The notes beneath the pieces were generated by a model. It had not been told where the DNA came from. It saw only the letters and a list, made by a program, of their open reading frames with translations, and made no database searches. From the NCBI RefSeq assembly GCF_000023585.1, contig NC_012914.1, positions 3,440,001 through 3,504,000 on the forward strand: a DNA stretch of 64,000 nucleotides. Reading direction: 5' to 3'. The position numbers and the translations under genes are program-made. This document shows positions 55,571 through 63,835 of the stretch, piece after piece. Each line of letters starts with the position of its first letter. Positions within the stretch are counted from its first letter, which is position 1. Source of the stretch: Paenibacillus sp. JDR-2. GTDB lineage: Bacteria > Bacillota > Bacilli > Paenibacillales > Paenibacillaceae.

Positions 55571-56971
55571 GTGATGGAGCCGCTTAATCCAGTGAATGTG
55601 AGCGCGAACTTAAAAGATAACGAGACTGTGCTCCGCAACATTTTCCATCACTGCGCGGATATCGTATTTCGGCCGCTCAATTTTCCTGACCGTACGGGCA
55701 TCTTGCTTGTCTATATCGACGAATTGACGGACACGAACAAATTAGAGCAGATTATTTCTGCCTGCATGACGAATGACGATTATAGCCGATTGACGCAGTA
55801 CGCGATTGTTCAAAGCTATTCTGAGATTGTAGCCAAAGTGCTTAAAGGCTGTACGGCTATCTTTATGAACGGGCTGCCTGTTGCTTATATGGCTGACCTC
55901 ACCGCCTTCAAGCAGCGTTCCATCGACGAGCCTTCCAATGAGGCTTCCATCCGCGGTCCAAGGGAAGGGTTCACGGAAGATCTAAAAACCAATCTAAGCA
56001 TGATCCGGAGAAAAATCAGCCACTCCAGGCTGAAATTCGAAAGCTACCGTGCCGGAGAATTGTCCAATACGGAGTTTATTGTCGCTTATATAGAGGGTTG
56101 CGTGAAGCCGGAGCTGCTCCAGGAGGTAAAAAGCAGGCTCGAATCCTTCCACACCGATCAATTGCTGGATTCCAGTTATATCGAAGAGTTTATTGAAGAC
56201 AAACCTTTATCTCTATTCCCGCAGATTCGAAACACGGAACGTCCGGATACCGTCTGCTCCAGCTTGTTGGAAGGAAAAGTAGCCATCATTGTAGACGGGT
56301 CTCCTAACGCGCTTATTCTCCCAATGACCTTCTGGTCGGGGTTCCAAGCGGCGGAAGACCATTACGAGCGATTCTTGTACGTCTCCGCGGTAAGAATGCT
56401 GCGGATGCTGCTTGCCGTGATGTCATGCCTGCTGCCGTCCTTGTATGTTGCCCTTACAACCTTTCATCCGCAAATGATACCGCTGAATCTCATGCTCAGT
56501 ATTTCGGCAGCGAGGGAAGGCATTCCGTTTCCGACCGTTATTGAAACCTTGCTCATGGAGATCATGTTTGAGGGCCTCAGGGAAGCGGGGCTTCGGTTAC
56601 CCAAAGCCATTGGTTCGGCCGTCAGTATCGTTGGAGCGCTTGTCATTGGGGAAGCCGCGGTACAGGCGGGATTTATTTCGGCGCCAATCGTTATGATCGT
56701 TGCGGGCACGGGAATTGCCTCGTTCGCTTTTCCGAGCTATAGCCTGGCCCTGCCATTCCGGATTCTCCGGTTTCCGTTATTAATCTTAGGCGGTTTTCTC
56801 GGTTTATACGGCGTCGCGATCGGGATCATGATTATCGCGATTCATCTTGTAACCCTGAAATCGTTCGGCACGCCTTATCTTAAACCAACGGCACCCATCT
56901 TGCCGAATTTCTGGAAGGATACGCTGGTACGCATGAACAAACGTTTTGTTCCGGCACAACGCAGAAAATGA
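55571..56971 (+). CDS. GerA-type spore germination protein (A subunit)
   Basis: 466 residues from GTG 55571 (AAAGGAG 8 nt upstream). It has a soluble N-terminal domain of about 240 residues followed by four to five membrane helices (about 270-450), with the conserved LEGKVAIIVDGSP and PFPTVIETLLMEIMFEGLREAG motifs. GerA-type proteins form the germinant receptor in the inner spore membrane with B and C subunits. It overlaps the next gene by 4 nt. The ligand is unknown. Confidence 0.9.
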   Translation: MMEPLNPVNVSANLKDNETVLRNIFHHCADIVFRPLNFPDRTGILLVYIDELTDTNKLEQIISACMTNDDYSRLTQYAIVQSYSEIVAKVLKGCTAIFMNGLPVAYMADLTAFKQRSIDEPSNEASIRGPREGFTEDLKTNLSMIRRKISHSRLKFESYRAGELSNTEFIVAYIEGCVKPELLQEVKSRLESFHTDQLLDSSYIEEFIEDKPLSLFPQIRNTERPDTVCSSLLEGKVAIIVDGSPNALILPMTFWSGFQAAEDHYERFLYVSAVRMLRMLLAVMSCLLPSLYVALTTFHPQMIPLNLMLSISAAREGIPFPTVIETLLMEIMFEGLREAGLRLPKAIGSAVSIVGALVIGEAAVQAGFISAPIVMIVAGTGIASFAFPSYSLALPFRILRFPLLILGGFLGLYGVAIGIMIIAIHLVTLKSFGTPYLKPTAPILPNFWKDTLVRMNKRFVPAQRRK

Positions 56972-58131
56972 AAATAATCCGGTGCTTCATCATTTCTTCT
57001 CTTTGCTCGCTGCTGCTCACGGGTTGCTGGGACAGGAATGAAATAAACGAATATGCTTTCTGGATCGGAACCGCTCTGGATTTAACGGATTCTGGAAAGC
57101 TTGAGAAAAGCGCTCAAATCGCCATTCCTGCCGAGTTCAAGACGCTAAAGGGAGGCGGGGGTAAAGGGGAGCGAGCGAATATTGTCGTATCGGCAACGGG
57201 CAGCTCCATTGTCGATTTGATTCAACAAATTCAGGAAAAGCTGCCCCGCCGGATTTTTTTGGGACACCGCCGATCTATTTTTATTGGGGAAAAGCTGGCT
57301 CATAACGGGCTGGTCGATATCATGGATCAGTTTACCCGGAATCCGGATACCCGGATGCGTACCGATATTTTCGTGGTTAACGATGGCAAGGGCAAGGACG
57401 TTTTAAAGATCAACAGTCCCTTTAACCAGTTCTCGGCGATTGTGGCGGTGCATCAAGACCGTTATTGCCGGCTGGGAGATACGTCCTTGCGGGATTTCCT
57501 GCTGGATGCGGGGAGGGACGGCATTAGACCTTCCATGCCGATGATCGATATTGCTCCGATGAACAAGCTGGAGGAGAACAAAATTATTGAAGTAAGGGCT
57601 GTCGCTATTTTTAACAAGGATTTAAAAATGGTTGGGAAAGTCCGGGACAGGGAATCCCTCGAACTGTTCTGGGTGAAAGGCGTTCTCAAAAATCAGTACG
57701 TGTCAGAAGAAACCGGGGAAGGCACCTTGTCCTTGTATGTATCCAATCTAAGAAGAACGTTCCGCACCGCTATCGAAGGGGATAAGCTTAAGGTCCGCGT
57801 TAAATTGATAGGGAATGCCAGGGTTGTGGAAAACAACACGCCTATTGATCTTTCCGTATCCTCCCAGCGCATTCATACGGAACGGAAGTTTAATAAGATC
57901 AAAGCCAAACAAATTGAGGCCACCATCAGAAAAATACAAACGGATTACGGTCAAGATGTATTCGGCTTCGGAGAAGAGTTTCACCGGGAACATCCGAAGC
58001 AATGGAAAAAGCTTAAAGCTCAATGGGATCAAAAATTCCCGACTATTGAAGTTACCGTTGATGTCGGAATTAAAATTAAAAGCACGGGGGATATTCGCAA
58101 GCGTATCCCTAGAATAGGAGCAAGAGAGTGA
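56968..58131 (+). CDS. Ger(x)C family germination lipoprotein (C subunit)
   Basis: 387 residues with a signal peptide and lipobox (LLTGCWDRNEINEYAF), the universal start of Ger(x)C proteins. The C-terminal domain includes DVFGFGEEFHREHPKQWKKL near 331, typical of the family. As a lipoprotein it sits on the outer face of the inner spore membrane with the A and B subunits. It starts within the A gene's stop (ATGA) and overlaps the B gene. Confidence 0.93.
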   Translation: MKIIRCFIISSLCSLLLTGCWDRNEINEYAFWIGTALDLTDSGKLEKSAQIAIPAEFKTLKGGGGKGERANIVVSATGSSIVDLIQQIQEKLPRRIFLGHRRSIFIGEKLAHNGLVDIMDQFTRNPDTRMRTDIFVVNDGKGKDVLKINSPFNQFSAIVAVHQDRYCRLGDTSLRDFLLDAGRDGIRPSMPMIDIAPMNKLEENKIIEVRAVAIFNKDLKMVGKVRDRESLELFWVKGVLKNQYVSEETGEGTLSLYVSNLRRTFRTAIEGDKLKVRVKLIGNARVVENNTPIDLSVSSQRIHTERKFNKIKAKQIEATIRKIQTDYGQDVFGFGEEFHREHPKQWKKLKAQWDQKFPTIEVTVDVGIKIKSTGDIRKRIPRIGARE

Positions 58132-59219
58132 AGATATCGTCTTGGCAGTTATTTTGGATTCTGACGACCCTGGAGATTTCCATGAGCATTTGGCTAACGG
58201 TATCTCCCACAATCGAGATTGCCGGGCAGGATGCGTGGATCTCGCTTATCGTAGCGGGAATTATCGGACTCGCCCTGTCGTGGGTCTTGATTAAAGTCAG
58301 TCAGAGACACGCTTCGCATACCTTGATAGAATTTGTGCAGACTTTATTCGGCAAATGGCTTGGCAAACTAATAGGCGTGCTGTATTTGCTGGTCTGGTAT
58401 TCCGTGTGTGCGGATATCCTTCGCATTTTTTCCTTGTTTATCAAGCAGGTTCTGTTTCACGATACGCCGATGTGGCTAATCTCCGTACTAATGATGATCG
58501 CCATGGCGTACATCACTTTGGTTGGAAGCGTGGAGGGAATTGCCCGGTTCAGCGAGATGGCCGGACCGCTTCTATTGCTCGGCATTCTCGTTACCTTTAT
58601 ACTCAATATCTCCAATCTGCGTCTGACGCTTATGCTGCCGGTCTTTATGGATACGGGAGCGATGTCCATATTGAGGGGATCTTTTGTGAATGCCTCATTT
58701 TTGGGGGAGTCCATGATGATTATGATGCTGATTCCTTTTGTCGCTAATCCGAAAAAGATTCTCAAACCCGTGATTTTGTCCATTTGCATCGCATCTATGC
58801 TGGCCATTATTACGGCCGTTATGGTTATTTCCACGTTCGGCATTCAAATCGGATCCACCTTGTATTTTCCGTATTTCAGCATGGTGAGGTTTATTAATTA
58901 CCTGGATTTTATTCAGAACATGGATGTATGGATTGTTTTTATTTGGATCTTCAGCGTATTCGTTAAGCTGTCTATCTATCTGTTCATTAACAGTTACGGA
59001 ACAGCCCAAATATTAGGAGTTAAGAAATGGCGGAAAATGATTGCGTTTACGGCTCCCGTTATTTTCGCGGCCACCTTAACTCCGGCCAATCTCTTTGGTT
59101 TGCTTGATTTCGCGAACTTTGTTTGGATCAGGTTAATCTTCCCGATATTTATCGTGGGTTTCCCGATTATCTTCCTGCTCGCGAGCATGCTTCGCAAACG
59201 AATGCTTGCCGCCTCCTGA
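58128..59219 (+). CDS. GerB-type germination permease (B subunit)
   Basis: 363 residues with about ten transmembrane helices of the amino acid-polyamine transporter-like GerB family (Spore_permease). GTG start at 58128 overlaps the C gene's stop. B subunits bind the germinant and may conduct ions. The gene order A-C-B is found in many Paenibacillus and Bacillus ger operons, and it completes this receptor. Confidence 0.92.
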   Translation: MKISSWQLFWILTTLEISMSIWLTVSPTIEIAGQDAWISLIVAGIIGLALSWVLIKVSQRHASHTLIEFVQTLFGKWLGKLIGVLYLLVWYSVCADILRIFSLFIKQVLFHDTPMWLISVLMMIAMAYITLVGSVEGIARFSEMAGPLLLLGILVTFILNISNLRLTLMLPVFMDTGAMSILRGSFVNASFLGESMMIMMLIPFVANPKKILKPVILSICIASMLAIITAVMVISTFGIQIGSTLYFPYFSMVRFINYLDFIQNMDVWIVFIWIFSVFVKLSIYLFINSYGTAQILGVKKWRKMIAFTAPVIFAATLTPANLFGLLDFANFVWIRLIFPIFIVGFPIIFLLASMLRKRMLAAS

Positions 59220-59762
59220 TTAATGCGTAAGCACGGGCATAGGAGTTCGAATATACTCCGAATATCGTTGAGATTCCTGCCCGAGCCGTTCCTCCGTAGA
59301 AGCATTCGCGTCGTAACAGACAAACGCGGGGAGATAAGTGCCGCTGCATCTGGTAATGGTGCGTTCAAGGGGACGGAGGAGCTCGCTGATCGTGAACTGA
59401 TTGTCTCCGCCAGAGCGGTAGGATTTATGCGTTCCACCGGTAGTCGTGGCGATAAGAAATTCTTTGCCAGCGAGCCGGTTGCCTCCTAAACCATATGCCC
59501 AGCCTGGTTTCATGACATCGTCGAACCATTTTTTCAACAATGGCGGACAGCTGTACCAGTAGAAGGGGAACTGCAGAATTATCCGGTCGTATTGCAGCAG
59601 GAGCGCTTGTTCCTTCTCCGTATCTATGTTCCAATCCGGGTATAGCTCATACAGCTTGTGAATATGAATATTTTCTCGATGCTTGTTAAGCTCTTGCAAG
59701 AACGCCTTATTGGCTCGGGAGTTATTCAACTCGGGATGGGCAACGATAACCAGAATTTTCAT
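59220..59762 (-). CDS. NAD(P)H-dependent flavodoxin-fold oxidoreductase (YwrO/KefF-like)
   Basis: 180 residues from ATG 59762, with AAGGAAGA about 7 nt upstream; a longer frame upstream lacks a ribosome site. The flavodoxin_2 fold shows ILVIVAHPELNNSRAN (FMN phosphate loop), LQFPFYWYSCPPLLKKWFDDV and ATTTGGTHKSY. Such enzymes reduce quinones or other electrophiles. It diverges from an HxlR-family regulator with a strong palindromic operator between them, so quinone/electrophile-responsive control is likely. Confidence 0.9.
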   Translation of the reverse strand: MKILVIVAHPELNNSRANKAFLQELNKHRENIHIHKLYELYPDWNIDTEKEQALLLQYDRIILQFPFYWYSCPPLLKKWFDDVMKPGWAYGLGGNRLAGKEFLIATTTGGTHKSYRSGGDNQFTISELLRPLERTITRCSGTYLPAFVCYDANASTEERLGQESQRYSEYIRTPMPVLTH

Positions 59763-59834
59763 GAGAATCTTCCTTTCAAGTGGAGTATCCCCATTATTGA
59801 GCAATATGTCGGAACTGAAAAGTACGCTCTTTTT

Positions 59835-59860
59835 CCGTACTTAGTACGGTTTACCGTACT
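59835..59860. promoter_or_regulatory. HxlR-type palindromic operator
   Basis: CCGTACT (59835-59841), AGTACGG (59843-59849) and CCGTACT (59854-59860) form two perfect 7-bp inverted repeats that share the middle copy. GTAC-containing palindromes are common operators of HxlR proteins. It lies between the divergent flavodoxin-fold and hxlR-like genes, so one regulator can control both. Confidence 0.65.
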
Positions 59861-59863
59861 ATA

Positions 59864-59891
59864 TTGCCGATGCCAAAGGCTCTGCTATAAT
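59864..59891 (+). promoter_or_regulatory. promoter of the HxlR-family gene
   Basis: TTGCCG (59864-59869), a 16-nt spacer and TATAAT (59886-59891), placed just downstream of the palindromic operator. Confidence 0.55.
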
Positions 59892-59929
59892 AAATACCAT
59901 CTGAGAGCTAAGCGGGACGGAGGAGAACA

Positions 59930-60325
59930 ATGAACATGGACAGCCAAAGGCCTGCCTCCACGGAAGGTATAATGGCTACCCTTCAAGCTATCGGAGGGAA
60001 GTGGAAGCCGTTAATCTTGTTTATCCTGTTATACGAAGGTACGAAGAGATTCGGAGAGTTAAGACGGCTGCTGCCGAATGTGACGCAAGGGATGTTGACC
60101 AACCAGCTTCGGGAAATGGAGAGGGACGGACTTATTGTCCGGAAGGTGTACCAGGAGGTTCCTCCCAAAGTGGAGTACCAATTATCCGACCATGGCCAAA
60201 CCCTTGGTACCGTCTTGACCGACATGTGCGGTTGGGGCTTCAAGCATCTTGCCTTTATGAATGAACATACGGAAGACGAGCAGCGGAAGGAACTAACTTC
60301 ATTTTTGACGCAAGCGGATACCTGA
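59930..60325 (+). CDS. HxlR family transcriptional regulator
   Basis: 131 residues with the HxlR winged helix (about 15-105; TLQAIGGKWKPLILFILL, FGELRRLLPNVTQGMLTNQLREMERDGLI, VEYQLSDHG). Only one Cys (in DMCGWGF) is present; the redox members YodB and CatR sense quinones through an N-terminal Cys that this protein lacks. It probably represses the divergent flavodoxin-fold gene and itself. GGAGGAG is close before the ATG. Confidence 0.92.
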   Translation: MNMDSQRPASTEGIMATLQAIGGKWKPLILFILLYEGTKRFGELRRLLPNVTQGMLTNQLREMERDGLIVRKVYQEVPPKVEYQLSDHGQTLGTVLTDMCGWGFKHLAFMNEHTEDEQRKELTSFLTQADT

Positions 60326-60431
60326 GGGTGTTCGTTTTTTTGTTTTGAGGGAGGATATGCGGAAGCCGTGTGGAATTTATTGGATGGGCAAATGGCAAAC
60401 ATCGATTACACAACATAGAGGAGGATCAGCA

Positions 60432-60905
60432 TTGAGTGTTACTCATTCTGTGAAAAACCCAACCAGGCTAAAAAATATTATCGTATTTTCTGCAGCTCTT
60501 TTATTCTGGTTGTTTCTGGTTATTCATTATTGGAGGGACTATTTAGGCAGAGACAGAGCGGAATTCCTACTCTTATACTCTAACTCTTTGGTTTTCCTAT
60601 TTTATTTCGTACTCTTAATACTAACCGTAATTAGAGCTTTAAGGAAACCTACTGAGCTCTCTATAAATGAAAATATAATTCAGTTGAATGGTCATACCCT
60701 TCCAGCTCAAGATATAAAAGTGATTATGAAAATGGGGTATTTCAGCCCTGTGATAGGTATAAAGCCTAAAGGGAAGAAGATTGTGCCCCTTCGTTTGTGC
60801 TTCAGTTTCGCTATGCATGAAGATCAGGGTATAATGGATTTGAAAGAATGGGCGGCAGCTCACAACATAAAGATGGTCAATAAAGATTTTATGTCGTGGT
60901 TGTAA
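60432..60905 (+). CDS. membrane protein with a PH-like soluble domain
   Basis: 157 residues from TTG 60432, with AGGAGG 7 nt upstream; the frame extends further back without a site. Two transmembrane helices (about 17-35 and 48-68) are followed by a small domain of about 85 residues (ELSINENIIQLNGHTL, IKVIMKMGYFSPVIGIKPKGKKIVPLRLCF) resembling the bacterial PH/DUF5673-type membrane-associated folds. Its function is not known. A terminator follows. Confidence 0.65.
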   Translation: MSVTHSVKNPTRLKNIIVFSAALLFWLFLVIHYWRDYLGRDRAEFLLLYSNSLVFLFYFVLLILTVIRALRKPTELSINENIIQLNGHTLPAQDIKVIMKMGYFSPVIGIKPKGKKIVPLRLCFSFAMHEDQGIMDLKEWAAAHNIKMVNKDFMSWL

Positions 60906-60910
60906 GGGTT

Positions 60911-60938
60911 AGAGTCGCTCAGGCAGCGGCTCTTTTTT
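60911..60938 (+). terminator. intrinsic terminator
   Basis: AGAGTCGCT and AGCGGCTCT pair (one G-T) around a 5-nt loop, followed by T6. Confidence 0.82.
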
Positions 60939-61003
60939 GCTTCACTGACAACCTCATCATTACTGAAAAATAAGCGGAGCGTCAGTGTGTGGAGGTTTTA
61001 ATC

Positions 61004-61030
61004 ATGCCCGGTTTGAGTTACGATATCTAA
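61004..61030 (+). CDS. possible 8-codon leader peptide
   Basis: ATG with GGAGG at ideal 8-nt spacing opens a frame encoding MPGLSYDI and then TAA. A stem-loop GATGGC/GCCATC (61044-61060) follows, and the FHA-regulator gene starts at 61079. The layout resembles a translated leader that could couple or attenuate the following gene, but the evidence is only structural. Confidence 0.35.
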   Translation: MPGLSYDI

Positions 61031-61078
61031 TGGAGTCACTACCGATGGCAGTCCGCCATCCCATACGGAGGAACACAA

Positions 61079-61777
61079 GTGGAAAACTTTGCATGCCTAT
61101 ATATTATTCGCGGTGAGCCCTATAAGTCGGGAACCATCGTGAATTTGGATGAAAATGAAACGACGGTTGGCCGGTTATCCAATCAGTTGACTCCGGATAT
61201 AGCCTTTACCAATCCGTTTATTTCGCGGCAGCATATCGTCATACGGAAAGAAAATGATAAAGCCGTGCTGTACGATAAAGGAAGCCTTCACGGAACGGAG
61301 ATCAACGGGGAACGGGTGAAGCCGCACCGTCCGTATCCGTTGAACAATTTCGACATCATCAAGCTTGCGAACGGAATGAGCGTCCTTCATTTTTCTTATG
61401 TGTTCGCCGATCAGACGCTGGAGCTTGAGCCCCTTAGCATTACCAGACAGCTGGAGATCCCGGGAATGCCGCTGACGATTCATTGGGAGAAGAGAGAATG
61501 CGTAATTGAAGGGCAGCGTATTGCGATGTCGGAAAAGGAATATTTGCTGATTCGTGTCCTTCACGAGAACGCCAATCGGCTTGTACCGCTTGAAGTCATT
61601 AAAGCTACAGTATGGCCTGAACGGCTTGCAGGAGAAGAAGGTATCCCGGACGTTACGCTGGATGAATTAAATGCTCTGATCTACCGGGTACGCAAAAAAT
61701 ACGGCAAAGACACCTTCCTGATAAGCGCAGTGCGCGGCAGCGGCTACGTACTCGAATCGGAGATTGTATCTTCCTGA
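61079..61777 (+). CDS. FHA domain - winged-helix regulator
   Basis: 232 residues from GTG 61079 (GGAGG 7 nt upstream). An FHA phosphothreonine-binding domain (about 20-110; TTVGRLSNQL, FISRQHIVIR, YDKGSLHGTEING) is fused to an OmpR/EmbR-type winged helix (about 140-228; MSEKEYLLIRVLHENANRLV ... RGSGYVLE). This joins kinase signalling to DNA binding without a receiver domain. It is adjacent to a MurA-like gene 21 nt downstream, so it may regulate cell-wall precursor synthesis. Confidence 0.85.
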   Translation: MENFACLYIIRGEPYKSGTIVNLDENETTVGRLSNQLTPDIAFTNPFISRQHIVIRKENDKAVLYDKGSLHGTEINGERVKPHRPYPLNNFDIIKLANGMSVLHFSYVFADQTLELEPLSITRQLEIPGMPLTIHWEKRECVIEGQRIAMSEKEYLLIRVLHENANRLVPLEVIKATVWPERLAGEEGIPDVTLDELNALIYRVRKKYGKDTFLISAVRGSGYVLESEIVSS

Positions 61778-61798
61778 CGAAAGTAGGAGAATTCCTTC

Positions 61799-63088
61799 AT
61801 GAAATATATACAGACAGAGTATTCAGGACCGCTTAACGGAAAAGTACATATTCCTGGAGCGAAAAACAGTTCTCTAGCGCTGCTTGCCGCAGCATGCTTG
61901 GCCGATGATATTGTCACGCTCGAGGGAATCCCCCTCATCGATGATATAAGAATGATTGAGGGAATAAGCCAGGATATCGGTATGGAGCTGAAGCAAGAGG
62001 GAGGACTAATGATCCTTGATCCCCGCTGGATTCACAGTGCGGTGATTGATCCGGGCAAGTCCTCGAGCTACCGGGCATCGTATTATTTTGCGGGTGCCTT
62101 ACTGGCTAAGTTCGGCAGAGTAACAATCGGATTCCCCGGAGGAGATAATTTCGTCTCCAGGCCCATTGATCAGCATATTAAAGTGTTCCAGGCGCTTGGT
62201 GCCCGGGTTCACATGTTCCAGGATTATTACGTTGTAGAAGGCACGGAGCTTAAAGGCGCGGATATCTACTTCGATATGGTCACATCCGGCGCTACCATTA
62301 ATGCGATTCTGGCAGCTTGCCGGGCGAAAGGGCGGACGATTCTGCATAATGCGGCCGTAGATCCGGAGGTTGTGGATACAGCGGCTTTCTTGAACAGGCT
62401 TGGCGCGAAAATTTATGGAGCCGGAACGAACCGGATCCGTATTGAAGGCGTTTCTTACTTGAATGGAGGAAGACATACGGTTATTCCCGACCGGTTAATT
62501 GCCGGAGCCTTTCTGATGGCTGCCGGTATTAACGGTGGACAAGTTACGGTAGAAGATGTCATTCCCGAACATCTTGGTTCTTGTCTGTCCAAGCTGGAAG
62601 AAGTAGGGCTGGATATCGAATGCGGCGAGAATCATATTACGGCTTACAGCTCCGGTTCGTTAAGAGCAACACGCATCCGGACAGGCATGTATCCGGGCTT
62701 TGCGACGGATCTGCAGCAGCCCATGACGGCGCTCTTGCTGCAAGCGAAAGGCAAAAGCATCATCACGGAGCGCGTTTACCCGATGCGGTTCGCCCATGTC
62801 CCGCAGTTAAGGCGGCTTGGCGCGGAGATTGAGCTGCGGAAGGAAAGTGCGTTCATTCGCGGCGGCATCCCGCTGCAAGGCGGCTGGGTGCACGCAACCG
62901 ATGTGCGCGCAGGTACCTGCCTGCTCCTGGCCGGTTTAGCAGCGGAGGGAAGCACGTACATTACAGGCGTTGAGCATATCGAACGCGGCTATGAAGACGT
63001 AATTGGCAGCTTCCGAGCTATCGGGGCGAAGCTGTCCGTTCATGACCGACCGGATACGATGATCACTGAAGACAGAATCCTGAGTTAA
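61799..63088 (+). CDS. MurA-like UDP-GlcNAc 1-carboxyvinyltransferase paralogue with Asp at the Cys115 position
   Basis: 429 residues, the usual length of MurA. Lys22 (GAKNSS), Arg92 (SYRAS), Arg121 (SRPID), Asp303 (FATDLQQP) and the Arg-Gly-Tyr-Glu block near the C terminus are conserved. In the catalytic loop, GFPGGDNFVSRPID has Asp116 where E. coli has Cys115. Asp at this site, known in Mycobacterium and Chlamydia MurA, keeps the enol-transfer reaction but prevents covalent inhibition by fosfomycin. It may be a second MurA used under certain conditions or a specialised enzyme. It follows the FHA regulator by 21 nt. Confidence 0.85.
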   Translation: MKYIQTEYSGPLNGKVHIPGAKNSSLALLAAACLADDIVTLEGIPLIDDIRMIEGISQDIGMELKQEGGLMILDPRWIHSAVIDPGKSSSYRASYYFAGALLAKFGRVTIGFPGGDNFVSRPIDQHIKVFQALGARVHMFQDYYVVEGTELKGADIYFDMVTSGATINAILAACRAKGRTILHNAAVDPEVVDTAAFLNRLGAKIYGAGTNRIRIEGVSYLNGGRHTVIPDRLIAGAFLMAAGINGGQVTVEDVIPEHLGSCLSKLEEVGLDIECGENHITAYSSGSLRATRIRTGMYPGFATDLQQPMTALLLQAKGKSIITERVYPMRFAHVPQLRRLGAEIELRKESAFIRGGIPLQGGWVHATDVRAGTCLLLAGLAAEGSTYITGVEHIERGYEDVIGSFRAIGAKLSVHDRPDTMITEDRILS

Positions 63089-63099
63089 TAAACGACAAC

Positions 63100-63137
63100 A
63101 CAGAAGCCTCTAACGAATTCGAGTTAGAGGCTTTTTT
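63100..63137 (+). terminator. intrinsic terminator
   Basis: AGAAGCCTCTAAC and GTTAGAGGCTTTTTT form a perfect stem of about 12 bp with a loop of about 8 nt containing GAATTCG. Confidence 0.88.
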
Positions 63138-63171
63138 AATACAAACTATGGACGAAGAGGAGTGGATGCAA

Positions 63172-63792
63172 ATGGGTTCCCGAATGATGCATTATTGTAT
63201 TACGTCCGAAATCAATAAACATATTTATTCTTCGCAAGAATCCCGAATTCATCTTGGAGGTCTAGCTCCCGACTTAACGCATCCCGTTTACGCGCCTAAA
63301 TCGGTCACTCATTTTGTTCGTATCAACGGTGAAGGCAAGAAGAAGACGGATTACGAGTTTTTTGTTCAGAAGTATAACGAGAGCTTCAATGATTCATTTT
63401 ACGTCGGCTATTTAAGCCATCTTGTAGCCGATCACATCTGGTACGAGATGATGTACCTGAAGTTGATCAAGGCACTCCCTGAAGAGGAGAGACAAGCTGC
63501 GATAGACAAAGGATATCGTGATTTCAGAAGGTTAAACAAGCTATTGTTGCGCGATTACCCAATTTCTCCTCCAGCAGAAATCCCTGTCATAGATAATGTC
63601 AGGATCGACGGCTTATATCCGGAATATTTGCCTGATATTACGAAGCAGCTTATTAACGATTTCCATATCGAAGAGCCCGTTACGCCGGATGATCTTGAAA
63701 TCTATAGCCTGGACGCAATTCTGGAGTATATCCGGTTATCCATAGAGGAAACGCTCAAGGTACTCCATACTAAAGCGTTAATTCAAACATAA
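63172..63792 (+). CDS. zinc-dependent phospholipase C-like protein
   Basis: 206 residues from ATG 63172, chosen because AGAGGAG (63156-63162) gives 9-nt spacing; ATG 63166 and 63148 are less good. The helical fold of the zinc-dependent phospholipase C/S1-P1 nuclease superfamily is suggested by HYCITSEI, LAPDL and YVGYLSHLVADHIWYE, which supply the expected His and Asp ligands. There is no signal peptide, so it is probably cytoplasmic; the substrate is unknown. Confidence 0.75.
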   Translation: MGSRMMHYCITSEINKHIYSSQESRIHLGGLAPDLTHPVYAPKSVTHFVRINGEGKKKTDYEFFVQKYNESFNDSFYVGYLSHLVADHIWYEMMYLKLIKALPEEERQAAIDKGYRDFRRLNKLLLRDYPISPPAEIPVIDNVRIDGLYPEYLPDITKQLINDFHIEEPVTPDDLEIYSLDAILEYIRLSIEETLKVLHTKALIQT

Positions 63793-63805
63793 TAACAACT
63801 GCATG

Positions 63806-63835
63806 AAGCCGTACGGAAGATGCCCAGTACGGCTT
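63806..63835. terminator. inverted repeat between convergent genes
   Basis: Perfect 9-bp arms AAGCCGTAC (63806-63814) and GTACGGCTT (63827-63835) with a 12-nt loop, but no clear T run on either side. The right arm overlaps the stop of the minus-strand gene. Confidence 0.5.
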
